From assembly GCA_050014015.1 (NCBI GenBank), contig JBEKEC010000046.1, positions 1-64,000 on the forward strand: a DNA stretch of 64,000 nt, read 5' to 3'. Every line of letters begins with the position of its first letter. Positions within the stretch are counted from its first letter, which is position 1. Below, piece after piece: positions 8,501 to 17,389 of this stretch. The DNA comes from PALSA-1353 sp050014015. Lineage in GTDB: Bacteria; Planctomycetota; Phycisphaerae; Tepidisphaerales; Tepidisphaeraceae. The notes under the pieces were generated by a model, which searched no databases, had not been told where the DNA came from, and saw nothing but the letters and a program-made list of their open reading frames with translations. The translations under genes were made by a program, and so were the position numbers.

Positions 8501-10045
8501 TTATTCCCATTCAATGGTCGCCGGGGGCTTGGAACTGATGTCGTAAACGACCCGGTTCACGCCACGCACCTCATTGATTATCCGATTGCTCATCTGAGCC
8601 AGAACGTCAAACGGAATCCTCGCCCAATCGGCGGTCATGAAATCCTGGCTCTCGACGGCACGAATCGCGATCACCCCGTCATAGCTGCGAGCATCGCCCA
8701 TCACCCCCACCGTGCCGATGGGGAGGTAAACGGCAAACACCTGCGCGGTCTTGCGGTAAAGATTGGCGGCGATCAGCTCCTCTAGGACGATCTCATCGGC
8801 ATCGCGGAGGATTCGCAAGGTCTCGGCGGTGATCTTACCAATCGTCCGCACCGCCAGCCCCGGACCCGGAAACGGATGCCGCCAGACGATTGACTCCGGC
8901 AACCCCAGGACCTCCCCCACTTGCCGAACCTCATCCTTGAACAAATCCCTCAGCGGCTCGACCAACTCGAAGCCCAGTTCCTCCGGCAACCCGCCGACGT
9001 TGTGATGCAGCTTGATGTTGGCGGCGGTGCCGGCATATCCGTGGCCGCTCTCAATGACGTCCGGATAAAGCGTCCCCTGAGCCAGGAAATGCGCGCCTTG
9101 GATCGATTGCGCCCCGCGCTTGAATGCTTCGATAAACTCCCGGCCAATGATCTTGCGCTTCTGCTGCGGATCGGTCACGCCATCCAAAGCCGATAGAAAT
9201 TGCCCGGAGGCGTCGAGCGTTTTCAGATTGATTTTGAAGTGATCGCCGAACGTGGCTTCGACCAGTTGCCGTTCGTTCTTCCGCAGTAATCCGTTGTCGA
9301 CGAAGATGCAGGTGAGTTGATCGCCGATGGCCTTGTGCAACAGGGCGGCGACGACCGAGCTGTCCACGCCGCCGGACAAGCCGCAGATCACCTTGCCGTC
9401 TCCAACTTGCCGGCGAATCCGGGCGATCGCCTGCTCGACGAAGTTGCCCATCGTCCAGGTGCCGGAACATTTGCAGATTTCGTAAAGGAAGTTCTGGAAT
9501 ATTTGCTCGCCGCGCGGGGTATGCGTCACTTCCGGGTGAAACTGCACGCCGTAGAACGGCCTGGTGACGTGGCGGGCGGCGGCGAAGGAACAGGTCGGCG
9601 TCGCCGCCAGGGCGACGAAATCCGCGGTCAATTCGTTCACCTGATCGCCATGGCTCATCCAAACGGTGGTGTCTTGGGGCAACCCGCGCAGGAGCGGATC
9701 GTCGGCCACGATGTGCAGCCGGACCCGGCCAAACTCCCGCGCCTTGGCGGGCTTCACCTGCCCGCCGAGGACCTGGCAACCCAACTGCATTCCATAACAA
9801 ATCCCCAGGATCGGCACGCCAAGATCGAAAATCTTCGGATCGCACCGTGGAGCGTTCGGCTCATACACGCTGCTCGGCCCGCCGGAGAGAATGATGCCCT
9901 TGGGCTCGAGTTTTTTAAGCTGCTCAGCCGGGATGTCCGGCCGGACCAATTCGCTGTAAACACCCTTTTCGCGCACCCGCCGGGCGATGAGCTGGGCGTA
10001 CTGCGCTCCGAAATCCAGAATGGGAATGACTTCGTCGTGAGGCAT
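8501..10045 (-). CDS. guaA: GMP synthase (glutamine-hydrolysing)
   Basis: 514 residues, the usual length. It converts XMP to GMP using glutamine and ATP in purine synthesis. The N-terminal class-I amidotransferase domain carries GICYGMQLG with the nucleophile Cys83 and FHPE with His170/Glu172. The ATP-pyrophosphatase P-loop SGGVDSS is at 224-230, and the C-terminus ends in the conserved SKPPATIEWE. The start is set at MPHDEV (10045), where family homology begins; the frame stays open 56 codons upstream, but that part is made of GATTGCCAATTG-type repeats and is unlikely to be translated. Confidence 0.97.
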   Translation of the reverse strand: MPHDEVIPILDFGAQYAQLIARRVREKGVYSELVRPDIPAEQLKKLEPKGIILSGGPSSVYEPNAPRCDPKIFDLGVPILGICYGMQLGCQVLGGQVKPAKAREFGRVRLHIVADDPLLRGLPQDTTVWMSHGDQVNELTADFVALAATPTCSFAAARHVTRPFYGVQFHPEVTHTPRGEQIFQNFLYEICKCSGTWTMGNFVEQAIARIRRQVGDGKVICGLSGGVDSSVVAALLHKAIGDQLTCIFVDNGLLRKNERQLVEATFGDHFKINLKTLDASGQFLSALDGVTDPQQKRKIIGREFIEAFKRGAQSIQGAHFLAQGTLYPDVIESGHGYAGTAANIKLHHNVGGLPEELGFELVEPLRDLFKDEVRQVGEVLGLPESIVWRHPFPGPGLAVRTIGKITAETLRILRDADEIVLEELIAANLYRKTAQVFAVYLPIGTVGVMGDARSYDGVIAIRAVESQDFMTADWARIPFDVLAQMSNRIINEVRGVNRVVYDISSKPPATIEWE

Positions 10046-10092
10046 TTGTAGGTAATAACTGGGGACGGGGAAAGTGGCAAGGGGAGGGAGAT

Positions 10093-10177
10093 TGGGGAGA
10101 TTGCCGATTGCCAATTGCCGATTGGGGGAGGGAGTGGGGCCGATTGCTGATTGCCGAATGCCGAATGCCGAATGAGG
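10093..10177. repeat. GATTGCC/GAATGCC short tandem words upstream of guaA
   Basis: Degenerate 7-bp words (GATTGCC, AATTGCC, GAATGCC) are repeated about nine times. A shorter relative occurs at 58143-58170, upstream of the XRE-type gene. The tract lies in the guaA leader. Confidence 0.65.
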
Positions 10178-10433
10178 GAGGCGAGGGCATTTGACACATT
10201 TGGCGCTTTTCACATTTTGCTTTGTGATTGATGGCTTATCTTCGTGGCGTAAATTGTTTGCCGGAATGGGGTTGCGATATCGGCGGTGCGAGGATGGGAT
10301 TTGGCGCGGGGGAAAGCGCCAAATTTGGCGGAATGTTGCTGAAACATTTGGGGCCTTACCGTTTCGTGGAAAAACGGATCGGCGGATGCTGGTGGCATTT
10401 GAGTTGAAGTAGAATAGACTGGGAGAAACCCCT

Positions 10434-10682
10434 ATGGACGAAGCGACGATTCGACTGCGCGTGGAGCCGCTGGAGGAAGGCGGGTTCGTGGCAACAAGCC
10501 CGGACGTTCCCGGCTAGGTTGCCGAAGGGCGCACCATCACCGAAGCAACGGAGATCGCCCAGGGGCTTGCCCGCAAGATTGCCGAGTCCTGCCTGGAGCA
10601 TGGCGATCCGGTTCCGCCGGCGCTAGCGCCGATCGCGACCAAAGGATCAATCGACCTGCTCGTTCCCGTCGGCGTGCGATGA
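10434..10682 (+). pseudogene. HicB-like antitoxin with a premature amber stop
   Basis: An ATG with a GGGAG box opens a frame reading MDEATIRLRVEPLEEGGFVA followed by TSPDVPG, then TAG at codon 28 (10515-10517), then VAEGRTITEATEIAQGLARK and on to a TGA at 10680-10682. The two halves together make a complete 82-codon HicB-like antitoxin (partial RNase H-like fold, with the usual DVPGLVAEG region). The TAG falls where Leu is normal, so a single TTG-to-TAG change explains it. The downstream hicA remnant is also broken, so the pair looks dead. A sequencing error or a suppressed stop is the alternative. Confidence 0.75.
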
Positions 10683-10683
10683 C

Positions 10684-10746
10684 ATGGGACGCCTCTCTGG
10701 ATTCAAATACCGCGACGTGGCGTAAAAGCTCGGGGCATTGAAAGCG
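10684..10746 (+). pseudogene. HicA-like toxin remnant
   Basis: Directly after the hicB-like frame an ATG opens MGRLSGFKYRDVA, stops at TAA (10723-10725), then reads KLGAL. This matches the start of HicA mRNA interferases (MGRL.GF.YREVVRKLKALGF). Homology fades after about 20 residues, so the catalytic His region is missing. The order hicB-hicA is the reverse of the most common arrangement. Confidence 0.6.
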
Positions 10747-10899
10747 ATATACACATCTATTTCCGGATTAACAGCATAAGGCGATGAAGCTGGTCTTCGG
10801 GAAATAGACGGACGGTCAGCGTGCAACGCGGCAATCCGTGTTGCTTTTGTTTCGCTTTTTTGCAACGCTGGGATTTGATGTTAAGGGAGGTTCCTATTT

Positions 10900-11865
10900 A
10901 TGGCAGATGCAATAGCGCACATGGGAAGGGCATATTTGGGAGTTGGGTTGGCGGTGGTCTTCATACTCCACTCGATTTCGTTGGCGGACGACGCCACAAC
11001 CAATCCGGCCGCAAATACCGCTTCGGGCCTCGCGTTCACTCCCGGTCCCGAAATAACTCTGAACCCTGGCGAACACGTTCCACTGATTGTTTTCGATTCC
11101 GACCACAAGCCCGTTCAAGTCTCGAAAATCTCCTGGACGATTGATGGCCAATCCATCGACCAGGCCGATGCTGCTGCCGGGTCATTCGATGTTCCCGACG
11201 ACAATCCCTTCGCCACCAGCACCATCTACAAGGCGCCCGCGCGGGTTCCAGCCAAATCCACAATGGAAATCAAAGCCAGCGTCGCCACGTCCGATCCGCC
11301 GGTAACGCTCACCACCAAAATTACCATCATCAAAGACGCCAACTGGTTTACCGTCGATGGCGATACCGGTTTCGGGAGCAAATCGGTGGCCGTCCAACTG
11401 AACAACCAATTGCCTTGCGGCGGTGGGGTTTACGGCGGCCCCATCAAACTGCTCGCAAACCGATACCTCATCCGCTTCTACGGCAGCGATAAGCTGGATT
11501 CAAGTTCTCAAGTGATCGCCCTATTCGACTTTGGCAATGACACGAACAATCAACCGGGTACTTATGTCTGGCAGGCCGGCAAAAACGTCCGAGAAGTCCG
11601 AATCGCCTATGGTGAAAAGTGCTTTCAGTCGCTCCGCATTGATAATGGCGGAAATGAGACGTCGCTGGATGGCTCCTCCACGCTTCTTGAGCCGGATCCC
11701 GCGGACAAGTCGGGGCTGATCAAAGGATTCTTCTCCGGCAATATGTTCTGGGGCGAAATGGAAAAGCCAAAGCTGATCCACGGACGCCATGTTTTCGATA
11801 TCAAGATGCATTATGTGACGATGCATGGCCACTTCGCGGTTCCCAAGGCCACCGAGTGGATCTAG
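10900..11865 (+). CDS. Secreted hypothetical protein
   Basis: 321 residues with an ATG seven bases after a strong GGGAGG box. Residues 1-29 form a signal peptide with a probable cleavage after HSISLA-D. The mature part has no recognised domain. Residues about 45-150 have the alternating hydrophobic pattern and ATSTIYKAPARVPAKSTMEI stretch of a bacterial Ig-like beta-sandwich, as in surface proteins. The rest is beta-rich with a few Trp and Cys residues. It stands alone, downstream of the dead hicBA pair, and probably acts in the periplasm or at the surface. I cannot assign a function. Confidence 0.8.
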   Translation: MADAIAHMGRAYLGVGLAVVFILHSISLADDATTNPAANTASGLAFTPGPEITLNPGEHVPLIVFDSDHKPVQVSKISWTIDGQSIDQADAAAGSFDVPDDNPFATSTIYKAPARVPAKSTMEIKASVATSDPPVTLTTKITIIKDANWFTVDGDTGFGSKSVAVQLNNQLPCGGGVYGGPIKLLANRYLIRFYGSDKLDSSSQVIALFDFGNDTNNQPGTYVWQAGKNVREVRIAYGEKCFQSLRIDNGGNETSLDGSSTLLEPDPADKSGLIKGFFSGNMFWGEMEKPKLIHGRHVFDIKMHYVTMHGHFAVPKATEWI

Positions 11866-11872
11866 AGCATTC

Positions 11873-12019
11873 TCAGTTCATTTGTAGCGTGTATCCGCAA
11901 TGTCGGAAGCAGTTGGCGGCATCGGAGGCGGTGATTTGATCCAGCACTGCTTGCATCGTCTGCCGTAATGCTTCGCGGGTCCGGCAGGCCAATGATCGCA
12001 GCAGTTGTTTGAGCGCGAA
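11873..12019 (-). pseudogene. IS630-type transposase C-terminal fragment
   Basis: Minus-strand translation of this stretch gives a 48-residue tail beginning FALKQLLRSLACRTREALRQ and ending FRHCGYTLQMN before a TGA. ALK.LLRSLACRTREAL and the terminal FRHCGY are typical of the C-terminus of IS630-family (Tc1/mariner-like) transposases. The frame is closed by a stop at 12020-12022, and nothing upstream extends the homology, so only the last part remains. It abuts the GGGTTCAAG tract. Confidence 0.65.
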
Positions 12020-12153
12020 TCAGAAAACCGGGGCAGGTCCGATTAGGAGACGGTGCCCGATATTGGATTTGTCCCGATTTTCCTGTTCGTATCACTTGCG
12101 GGTCAGCCAATTCCATAGCCAGAAGAGCGCGGTCAATAGCGGGGAGGGGACGA

Positions 12154-12390
12154 AGGTTCAAGGGTTCAAGGGTTTAAGGGTTCAAGGGTTTAAGGGTTCA
12201 AGGGTTTAAGGGTTCAAGGGTTTAAGGGTTCAAGGGTTTAAGGGTTCAAGGGTTTAAGGGTTCAAGGGTTCAAGGGTTCGAGGGTTCAAGGGTTTAAGGG
12301 GTCAAGGGGTCAAGGGGTCAAGGGTTTAAGGGTTTAAGGGGGTGAGGGTTCAAAGGTTTAAGGGTTCAAAGGGTTGAGGGGTTAGGGGTT
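12154..12390. repeat. GGGTTCAAG/GGTTTAAG tandem repeat tract (left arm of S23 element)
   Basis: About 25 head-to-tail copies of 8-9 bp words run up to the stop codon of the S23 gene. The complementary word (TTTGAACC, TTGAACC) follows the other side of that gene at 12871-12900, so the gene sits between opposed repeat arms. Confidence 0.85.
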
Positions 12391-12858
12391 CGAGGATTCG
12401 GGGCTGTTCGGGGACTTGGGAAGGTATTTGTTGAGCATGGCTTGGAATTCCTTGGATACGCCTGGAGGGGAGTATTTGGGGCCGCGCATGGGGGAGCGGC
12501 GAAGGTAGGCGATCAAATTGCTGAGCATGGCGCTGATGCGGCGACAGTCGGCGTGAAGACGGGCGGCAGATTGAGGATCGATGTATTTCTGGTCGGCGGC
12601 GATCATCAATTGGGCGCGAATCTCGCCGCAGGAGCCCTTGGCGATGTAGAGGAACTGGATGAGTTCGACGTTGCCGCCGCGTTCGAAACCCTCGGCGACG
12701 TTGGAGAGGATGGAGACGGCGGCGCGGCGAACCTGATCGACCAATCCGCGATCGCGGCGGAACTCCGGCTGCCGAGTAAGTTGGTAAACCTCGTTGACCA
12801 GTTCGCGCGATCGCTTAAAAACGGCCAGTTCCTCAAATGTCTTGGCCGCCTCGCCCAT
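12382..12858 (-). CDS. S23/IVP-type four-helix-bundle protein
   Basis: 158 residues of the four-helix-bundle family first described from intervening sequences of 23S rRNA genes. Visible landmarks are FEELAVFKRSRELVNEVY in helix 1, the family core RRAAVSILSNVAEGFERG in helix 2, then a third helix with IAKGSCGEIRAQL and a fourth ending YLRRSP. It is longer than usual (about 120) because of a Pro/Lys/Ser-rich tail that runs into the repeat tract. The ATG has a GAGG box nine bases upstream. It lies about 50 bp after RNase E/G on the same strand. The biochemical role of the family is unknown; relatives include Avd of diversity-generating retroelements, but no reverse transcriptase is present here. 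Confidence 0.9.
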   Translation of the reverse strand: MGEAAKTFEELAVFKRSRELVNEVYQLTRQPEFRRDRGLVDQVRRAAVSILSNVAEGFERGGNVELIQFLYIAKGSCGEIRAQLMIAADQKYIDPQSAARLHADCRRISAMLSNLIAYLRRSPMRGPKYSPPGVSKEFQAMLNKYLPKSPNSPESSNP

Positions 12859-12870
12859 ACATAATCCTCA

Positions 12871-12900
12871 TCCTTTGAACCTTTGAACTCTTGAACCTTG
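12871..12900. repeat. Right arm of S23 element (inverted GGTTCAAG words)
   Basis: Three copies of TTTGAACC/TTGAACC-type words, in the opposite orientation to the tract at 12154-12390, lie between the S23 start and the RNase E/G stop. They can pair with that tract in RNA. Confidence 0.75.
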
Positions 12901-12909
12901 ACGGCCGAA

Positions 12910-15336
12910 TCAATCGTAATCGTCGGGGATGGAATCGAGATCGCGATGGCTGCGTGGGCGGATCACGGGCTGCGGGGCGACGGGTTCGTCCTGGACGAGA
13001 TGACGGTCGGCGGAGCCGGTTCGAGTGAGGGTGGGCTCCTCGCGAGCGCGGGGTTCATCCTGGCGCGGAGTCCGAACGGGCGGGGCGGCGGGTGCGGGCA
13101 ACGGGGGAGCCGCTGTGGATTGCTCGGAGTCGAGGCGGCGGCCGCGACGGCGCCGGCCGCCACGACGGCGGCGACGGCGAGGCGCCCCATCGGCTGCGGG
13201 GGGGAAGTTTTCAGCGGGGAATTTCTCGTTGCCGGGTTCGGGCGCAATTTCATCCTGGGGCAAATCGGGGGCGTATTCGATTTCGCCTTGGGCGTGGATG
13301 GCGGGTTGGCCGGGAGGAACTGGGGGGAGGGGCGGTTGGTTTTGGAAGTCGGGTCGGCCTCTTCCGCGACCCCGGCCGCGGCGGCCGCGGCGGCGGCGAC
13401 GGCCGGCGGGTTTCTCGTCTTCAAATTCGCCGGGGCGGTCGGAGAATTCTGAATGCTCGACGGGTTGGCCGACGGGAACTTCGCCGGTCACGGGGCTTTC
13501 GGGGACGATTTCATCGGGGACAGAATCGGGGGGGGCGATGGTGTGGTCGGCTTCCGGCGGGAGGCCGGCATCGGAATCGTCCATGGCCTGATCGCGGCGA
13601 TCGAGTTCCTCCTCGACGTTCTCGATGTCGAATTTGTCTTCCTCGGATTCCTGTGGGAGAGGCTCGGGAGGCCGGCGATAGGGGCGGAGATCTGGGCCTC
13701 GTGATTGTCGTTGATCGCGTCGCGGTGGAGGCTGGCGGAAGCGTGCGTCACCGCCGCGGCCCGGCCGCGGAGCGGGATGCGACAGCGCCGGCGGAGCCAT
13801 TCCCAGTTCTTGCAGATAAACGTGGGAGTTGTGGGCATCGAAAAGCTCGAAGCGCGCCTCGTCGAGTGCGACGGCGATATCGGAGCGGATGACGACTTTT
13901 TTATTGAACTGCTCTTCGAGCTTGACGATCTGCGCCCGCTTGCGGTTTTGGAGGTAGAAGGCGACGTCGGGGCAGACTGTCATTTCCACCTGGGCGACCT
14001 TGAGATCGTTCATGGAAATGGCGAGCCGGCGCATGACGTCGAGGCTCATGCTTTCGGGGGTCTTGACGAGTCCGGCTCCGCGGCAATGGGGGCAGTCGAA
14101 ATAGATGGAGCGTTTGAGGCTGGGGCGCATGCGCTGGCGGGTGATCTCGATGATGCCGAACTGGCTCATGCGCAGGACCTTGGTCTTGGCGCGGTCTTTG
14201 GAGAAATTGACGTGGAGGCGGTTTTCGAGTTCTCGGCGATGTCGTTCGAAGCGGAGGTCGATGAAATCGCAGATGATGACGCCGCCGAGATCGCGGAGGC
14301 GAAGCTGGCGGGGGATTTCATCGGCGGCCTCCATGTCGGTCTTGAAGGCGGTGGTTTCGGCGTCGGCGTGTTCGCGGAACTTGCCGCTGTTGACGTCGAT
14401 GGCGACGACGGCCTCGGTGCTGTCGATGACCAGCGACCCGCCGGAGGGAAGCGGGACGTGGCGGCTGTACATCAGCTCGATTTCGCGTTCGATGCCGTAT
14501 TTGTGAAACAGGGGCACGGGGCCTTCGTACAGTTCGACCTTGTTTTTCGTGCGTGGATTGGCGAGCTTGATGACGTCTTTGACTTGCTTGGCGACGTCCT
14601 TGTCGTCGACGACGATGGAGTCGATGTCGCTGGTGAAGACGTCGCGGACGCTGCGGGTAACGAGGTCGCCCTCGGCGTAGAGTTCCATCGGACCCGGTCC
14701 GCTGTCGCGTTTCTTGACGAAAATGGTCCAGAGGCGCGTGAGATAAGTGAGGTCGCGCTGGATTTCGGTTTTGCTTTTGCCGACGCCGGCGGTGCGGATG
14801 ATGAACCCGACGTCCTTGGGTGGCTTGAGGGAATCGAGGATCTGGCGGAGTCGGCGGCGTTCTTCGTCGTCCTCGATTTTGCGGGAGACGCCCATCTTGG
14901 CCATGCCGGGCATCATCACCAGGATTCGTCCGGGGATGGAGAGATAGGTGGTGAGGGTGGGTCCCTTGGTGCCGATGCCTTCCTTGATGATCTGGACGAT
15001 GATTTCATCGCCGCGGCGAAGGCAGCGTTGGATGGGAGGTCGGTCGCGGCGGGAGATTTTTCGGCCGACGCTTTCCTGCACGTCGGAGCCGGCGCGGCCG
15101 AAGTAGCTGGGCATCAGGTCGGAGATATGGAGGAAGCCGTTTCGGCCGAGGCCGAAGTCGATGAACGCGGCCTGTATGGAAGGTTCGACGTTGGAGACGC
15201 GGCCCTTGTAGATATTTCCGACATGACTGGTGGCGCTGGCGCGCTCCACGTAAAGCTCTTCGAGCCTCTTGTCTTCGACCAGTGCGATTCGGCATTCCTC
15301 GCCCTGGGAGACGTTGATCAACATTTCTTTTGCCAC
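12910..15336 (-). CDS. Ribonuclease E/G family endoribonuclease
   Basis: 808 residues. It cleaves single-stranded AU-rich RNA in mRNA decay and rRNA/tRNA maturation. After MAKEMLINVSQGEECRIALV come an S1 domain (GNIYKGRVSNVEPSIQAAF) and the DNase I-like catalytic domain. Its two Mg-binding Asp motifs are VVAIDVNSGKF and ICDFIDLRF, and the zinc-link CPHCRGAG follows. The C-terminal 250 residues are low-complexity, rich in Pro, Glu and Arg (blocks of RRRRRG), like the disordered RNA-binding scaffold arm of RNase E. The length lies between RNase G (about 490) and E. coli RNase E (1061). The start is one base after the ptsI stop, so it is cotranscribed. Confidence 0.93.
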   Translation of the reverse strand: MAKEMLINVSQGEECRIALVEDKRLEELYVERASATSHVGNIYKGRVSNVEPSIQAAFIDFGLGRNGFLHISDLMPSYFGRAGSDVQESVGRKISRRDRPPIQRCLRRGDEIIVQIIKEGIGTKGPTLTTYLSIPGRILVMMPGMAKMGVSRKIEDDEERRRLRQILDSLKPPKDVGFIIRTAGVGKSKTEIQRDLTYLTRLWTIFVKKRDSGPGPMELYAEGDLVTRSVRDVFTSDIDSIVVDDKDVAKQVKDVIKLANPRTKNKVELYEGPVPLFHKYGIEREIELMYSRHVPLPSGGSLVIDSTEAVVAIDVNSGKFREHADAETTAFKTDMEAADEIPRQLRLRDLGGVIICDFIDLRFERHRRELENRLHVNFSKDRAKTKVLRMSQFGIIEITRQRMRPSLKRSIYFDCPHCRGAGLVKTPESMSLDVMRRLAISMNDLKVAQVEMTVCPDVAFYLQNRKRAQIVKLEEQFNKKVVIRSDIAVALDEARFELFDAHNSHVYLQELGMAPPALSHPAPRPGRGGDARFRQPPPRRDQRQSRGPDLRPYRRPPEPLPQESEEDKFDIENVEEELDRRDQAMDDSDAGLPPEADHTIAPPDSVPDEIVPESPVTGEVPVGQPVEHSEFSDRPGEFEDEKPAGRRRRRGRRGRGRGRGRPDFQNQPPLPPVPPGQPAIHAQGEIEYAPDLPQDEIAPEPGNEKFPAENFPPAADGAPRRRRRRGGRRRRGRRLDSEQSTAAPPLPAPAAPPVRTPRQDEPRAREEPTLTRTGSADRHLVQDEPVAPQPVIRPRSHRDLDSIPDDYD

Positions 15337-15337
15337 G

Positions 15338-17074
15338 CTAGAGGGCCTCCGGATCGATTTTCTGTGTTTCGTCGCGCAGGTAGTGCATGACCTGCCGTTC
15401 GCTGTCGAAGCTCATGACCCTTCGAGCCACCTGCCTGGCATGCTCCATGGTGGTGGATCGGATGAGTTTTTTGACTTCCGGGATGTCGGGCGAGTTCATG
15501 CTGAACGTCGTCAGACCGAGTCCCAGGAGAAGCAGAGTGTACAGGGGTTCGCCGGCCATTTCACCACACATGCTCACACCGATGCTGCGGGAGCCTTTGC
15601 GGATGACGTCGCGGACGAGTCCGAGGACGGCGGGATGGCCGGGACAGAAGAGCCCTGCGACCTTCTCGTTGGTGCGGTCGACCGCCAGGGTGTATTGGAT
15701 AAGGTCGTTGGTTCCGATGGAGAAGAAATTGACTTCCTTGGCGAATTTTTCCGCCATGAGAGCGGCGGAGGGGACTTCGATCATCATTCCGATGGGGATA
15801 TCGCGATTATAGGAGACGCCTTCGTCCTCAAGCTCTTCCATGACGTCGTTGAGGAGCATTTTGGCCTGTCGGAGTTCCATGAGGGTGGTGATCATGGGGA
15901 ACATGACGCGGACGTCGCCGAGAACGCTGGAGCGCATGATGGCGCGGAGTTGGCGCTTGAACATGGGGATGTCGTGCAGGCACATGCGGATGGAGCGGTC
16001 GCCGAGAAACGGATTGCGTTCGGGATTGTGGAACTTGGCCTGGGTGTATTTGTCGGCGCCCAAATCAAGGGTTCGGATGACGAGGGGGCGATTTTTGAGG
16101 CGTAGCAAGGCATCGGCGTAAGCGCCGTAGTGTTCCTCCTCGCTGGGTTCGTGATCGCTGGCGAGATAGAGGAACTCGGTGCGGTAAAGTCCGACGCCCT
16201 CGGCGCCGCGGCGGAGGGCATCGTCCACCTCGTTGGGGAATTCGATGTTGGCCATGAGGCTGATGAGGTGTCCGTCGAGGGTTTGAGCGGGCAATTCCTG
16301 GAGGGTGGCGCGTTCGCTTTCGACCTTGAGACGGTGAATCTCTGCGCCGCGGTTTTCCTCGAGGATCTGGGGGTCGGGGTTGATGATGACGATGCCGTGA
16401 TTGCCGTCGATGATGACCAGATCGCCGGCGGAGACATCGGAGGTGATGTCGGTCAGACCGACGACGGCGGGAATTCCCATGGAGCGGGCGACGATGGCGG
16501 TGTGGCTGGTGCGGCCGCCGGCGTCGGTGGCGAATCCCTTGACGTGGCGTCGGTCGAGGGAGGCGGCCTGGCTGGGCAGGAGATCGTGGGCGATGATGAC
16601 GACGTCGCTGGTCAGATGGGATAGATCGAGGCGGTGCTGGCCCAGGAGCCGCTGAAGCAGTTGGCGTTCGATGTCGTGAATGTCCTTGACCCGCTCGGCG
16701 AGATAGCGGTCGCTCATGGTGGAGAAGACGGCGGCGTATTTTTTCATGACGACGCCGACGGCATACTCGGCGGTGCTGAGGTGCGATCGAATCTCCTCGC
16801 CGATCTGGTCGATCAGGGACTTGTCCTGTAGCACGCCGATGTGGAAATCGAGGATGGCGGCGATTTCCTTGCGTTGATGGGCGAGCAGTTCATCGCGTTG
16901 GCGGGAGAGGTCCTGAATGGAATCGTTCAGCGCGTGATGGAAGCGTTCGATCTCGGGGTTGACGTTGGCGGCGGGGATTTGGCGGTGGGGAATGACGAGA
17001 TTCTCGGCATCCAGCACGATGGCGGTGCTGATGGCCAGTCCCGGTGAAACACCTGTGCCTTTCTTTATGTCCAT
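15338..17074 (-). CDS. ptsI: Phosphoenolpyruvate-protein phosphotransferase (enzyme I)
   Basis: 578 residues, the family length. It takes phosphate from PEP onto its own His and passes it to HPr. The phosphorylated His191 lies in GGRTSHTAIVARSMGIPAV. The C-terminal PEP-binding TIM barrel shows EGVGLYRTEFLY, MIEVPSAALMA, FSIGTNDLIQYTLAVDR and the Cys of VSMCGEMAG. It starts four bases after ptsH. No sugar-specific EIIB or EIIC gene is present, so this chain is probably regulatory. Confidence 0.97.
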   Translation of the reverse strand: MDIKKGTGVSPGLAISTAIVLDAENLVIPHRQIPAANVNPEIERFHHALNDSIQDLSRQRDELLAHQRKEIAAILDFHIGVLQDKSLIDQIGEEIRSHLSTAEYAVGVVMKKYAAVFSTMSDRYLAERVKDIHDIERQLLQRLLGQHRLDLSHLTSDVVIIAHDLLPSQAASLDRRHVKGFATDAGGRTSHTAIVARSMGIPAVVGLTDITSDVSAGDLVIIDGNHGIVIINPDPQILEENRGAEIHRLKVESERATLQELPAQTLDGHLISLMANIEFPNEVDDALRRGAEGVGLYRTEFLYLASDHEPSEEEHYGAYADALLRLKNRPLVIRTLDLGADKYTQAKFHNPERNPFLGDRSIRMCLHDIPMFKRQLRAIMRSSVLGDVRVMFPMITTLMELRQAKMLLNDVMEELEDEGVSYNRDIPIGMMIEVPSAALMAEKFAKEVNFFSIGTNDLIQYTLAVDRTNEKVAGLFCPGHPAVLGLVRDVIRKGSRSIGVSMCGEMAGEPLYTLLLLGLGLTTFSMNSPDIPEVKKLIRSTTMEHARQVARRVMSFDSERQVMHYLRDETQKIDPEAL

Positions 17075-17078
17075 CGCG

Positions 17079-17360
17079 TCATTCTTCCCCGAATTTATCC
17101 TGGAAAAGACGGGCCAGTTTTTCGACGGCGGCGTCGGCGTCGTCGCCCTCGGCGAGAATGCGAAGGGGCGTTCCCTGTGTGGCGGCGAGGATGATCATCT
17201 GCATGACGCTCTTTCCATCGGCGTCGTAAGGTTCGCCGCCGGCCTTGGAGACGGTGACCTTGGAGCGGAACTGGTTCGCCAGGTCGACGAACTGCATTGC
17301 CGGCCGGGCGTGCAGCCCCAGAGAATTGCTCACGATGATGTCGCGAGAGGCGGTAGACAT
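17079..17360 (-). CDS. ptsH: Phosphocarrier protein HPr
   Basis: 93 residues. The phosphorylated His17 lies in SLGLHARPA, and a Ser-46-like regulatory site is at Ser51 in DGKSVMQMI. A serine there raises possible control by an HPr kinase, although none is encoded nearby. It carries phosphate from enzyme I to EIIA-type proteins such as the adjacent ptsN product. The C-terminus ends FQDKFGEE. It lies between ptsN and ptsI with short gaps, in one apparent operon. Confidence 0.96.
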   Translation of the reverse strand: MSTASRDIIVSNSLGLHARPAMQFVDLANQFRSKVTVSKAGGEPYDADGKSVMQMIILAATQGTPLRILAEGDDADAAVEKLARLFQDKFGEE

Positions 17361-17389
17361 GCTGGTAGAGAATCCTTTGTCGTTCCAGC

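Noticed and set aside
12382..12858. Diversity-generating retroelement, suggested by Avd-like four-helix protein
   Set aside because: No reverse transcriptase or template/variable repeat pair is present near either S23 gene.
13705..15390. Long plus-strand frame of 561 codons opposite RNase E/G
   Set aside because: Antisense of a well conserved gene; composition (Asp, Gly, Val) reflects codon bias on the other strand.
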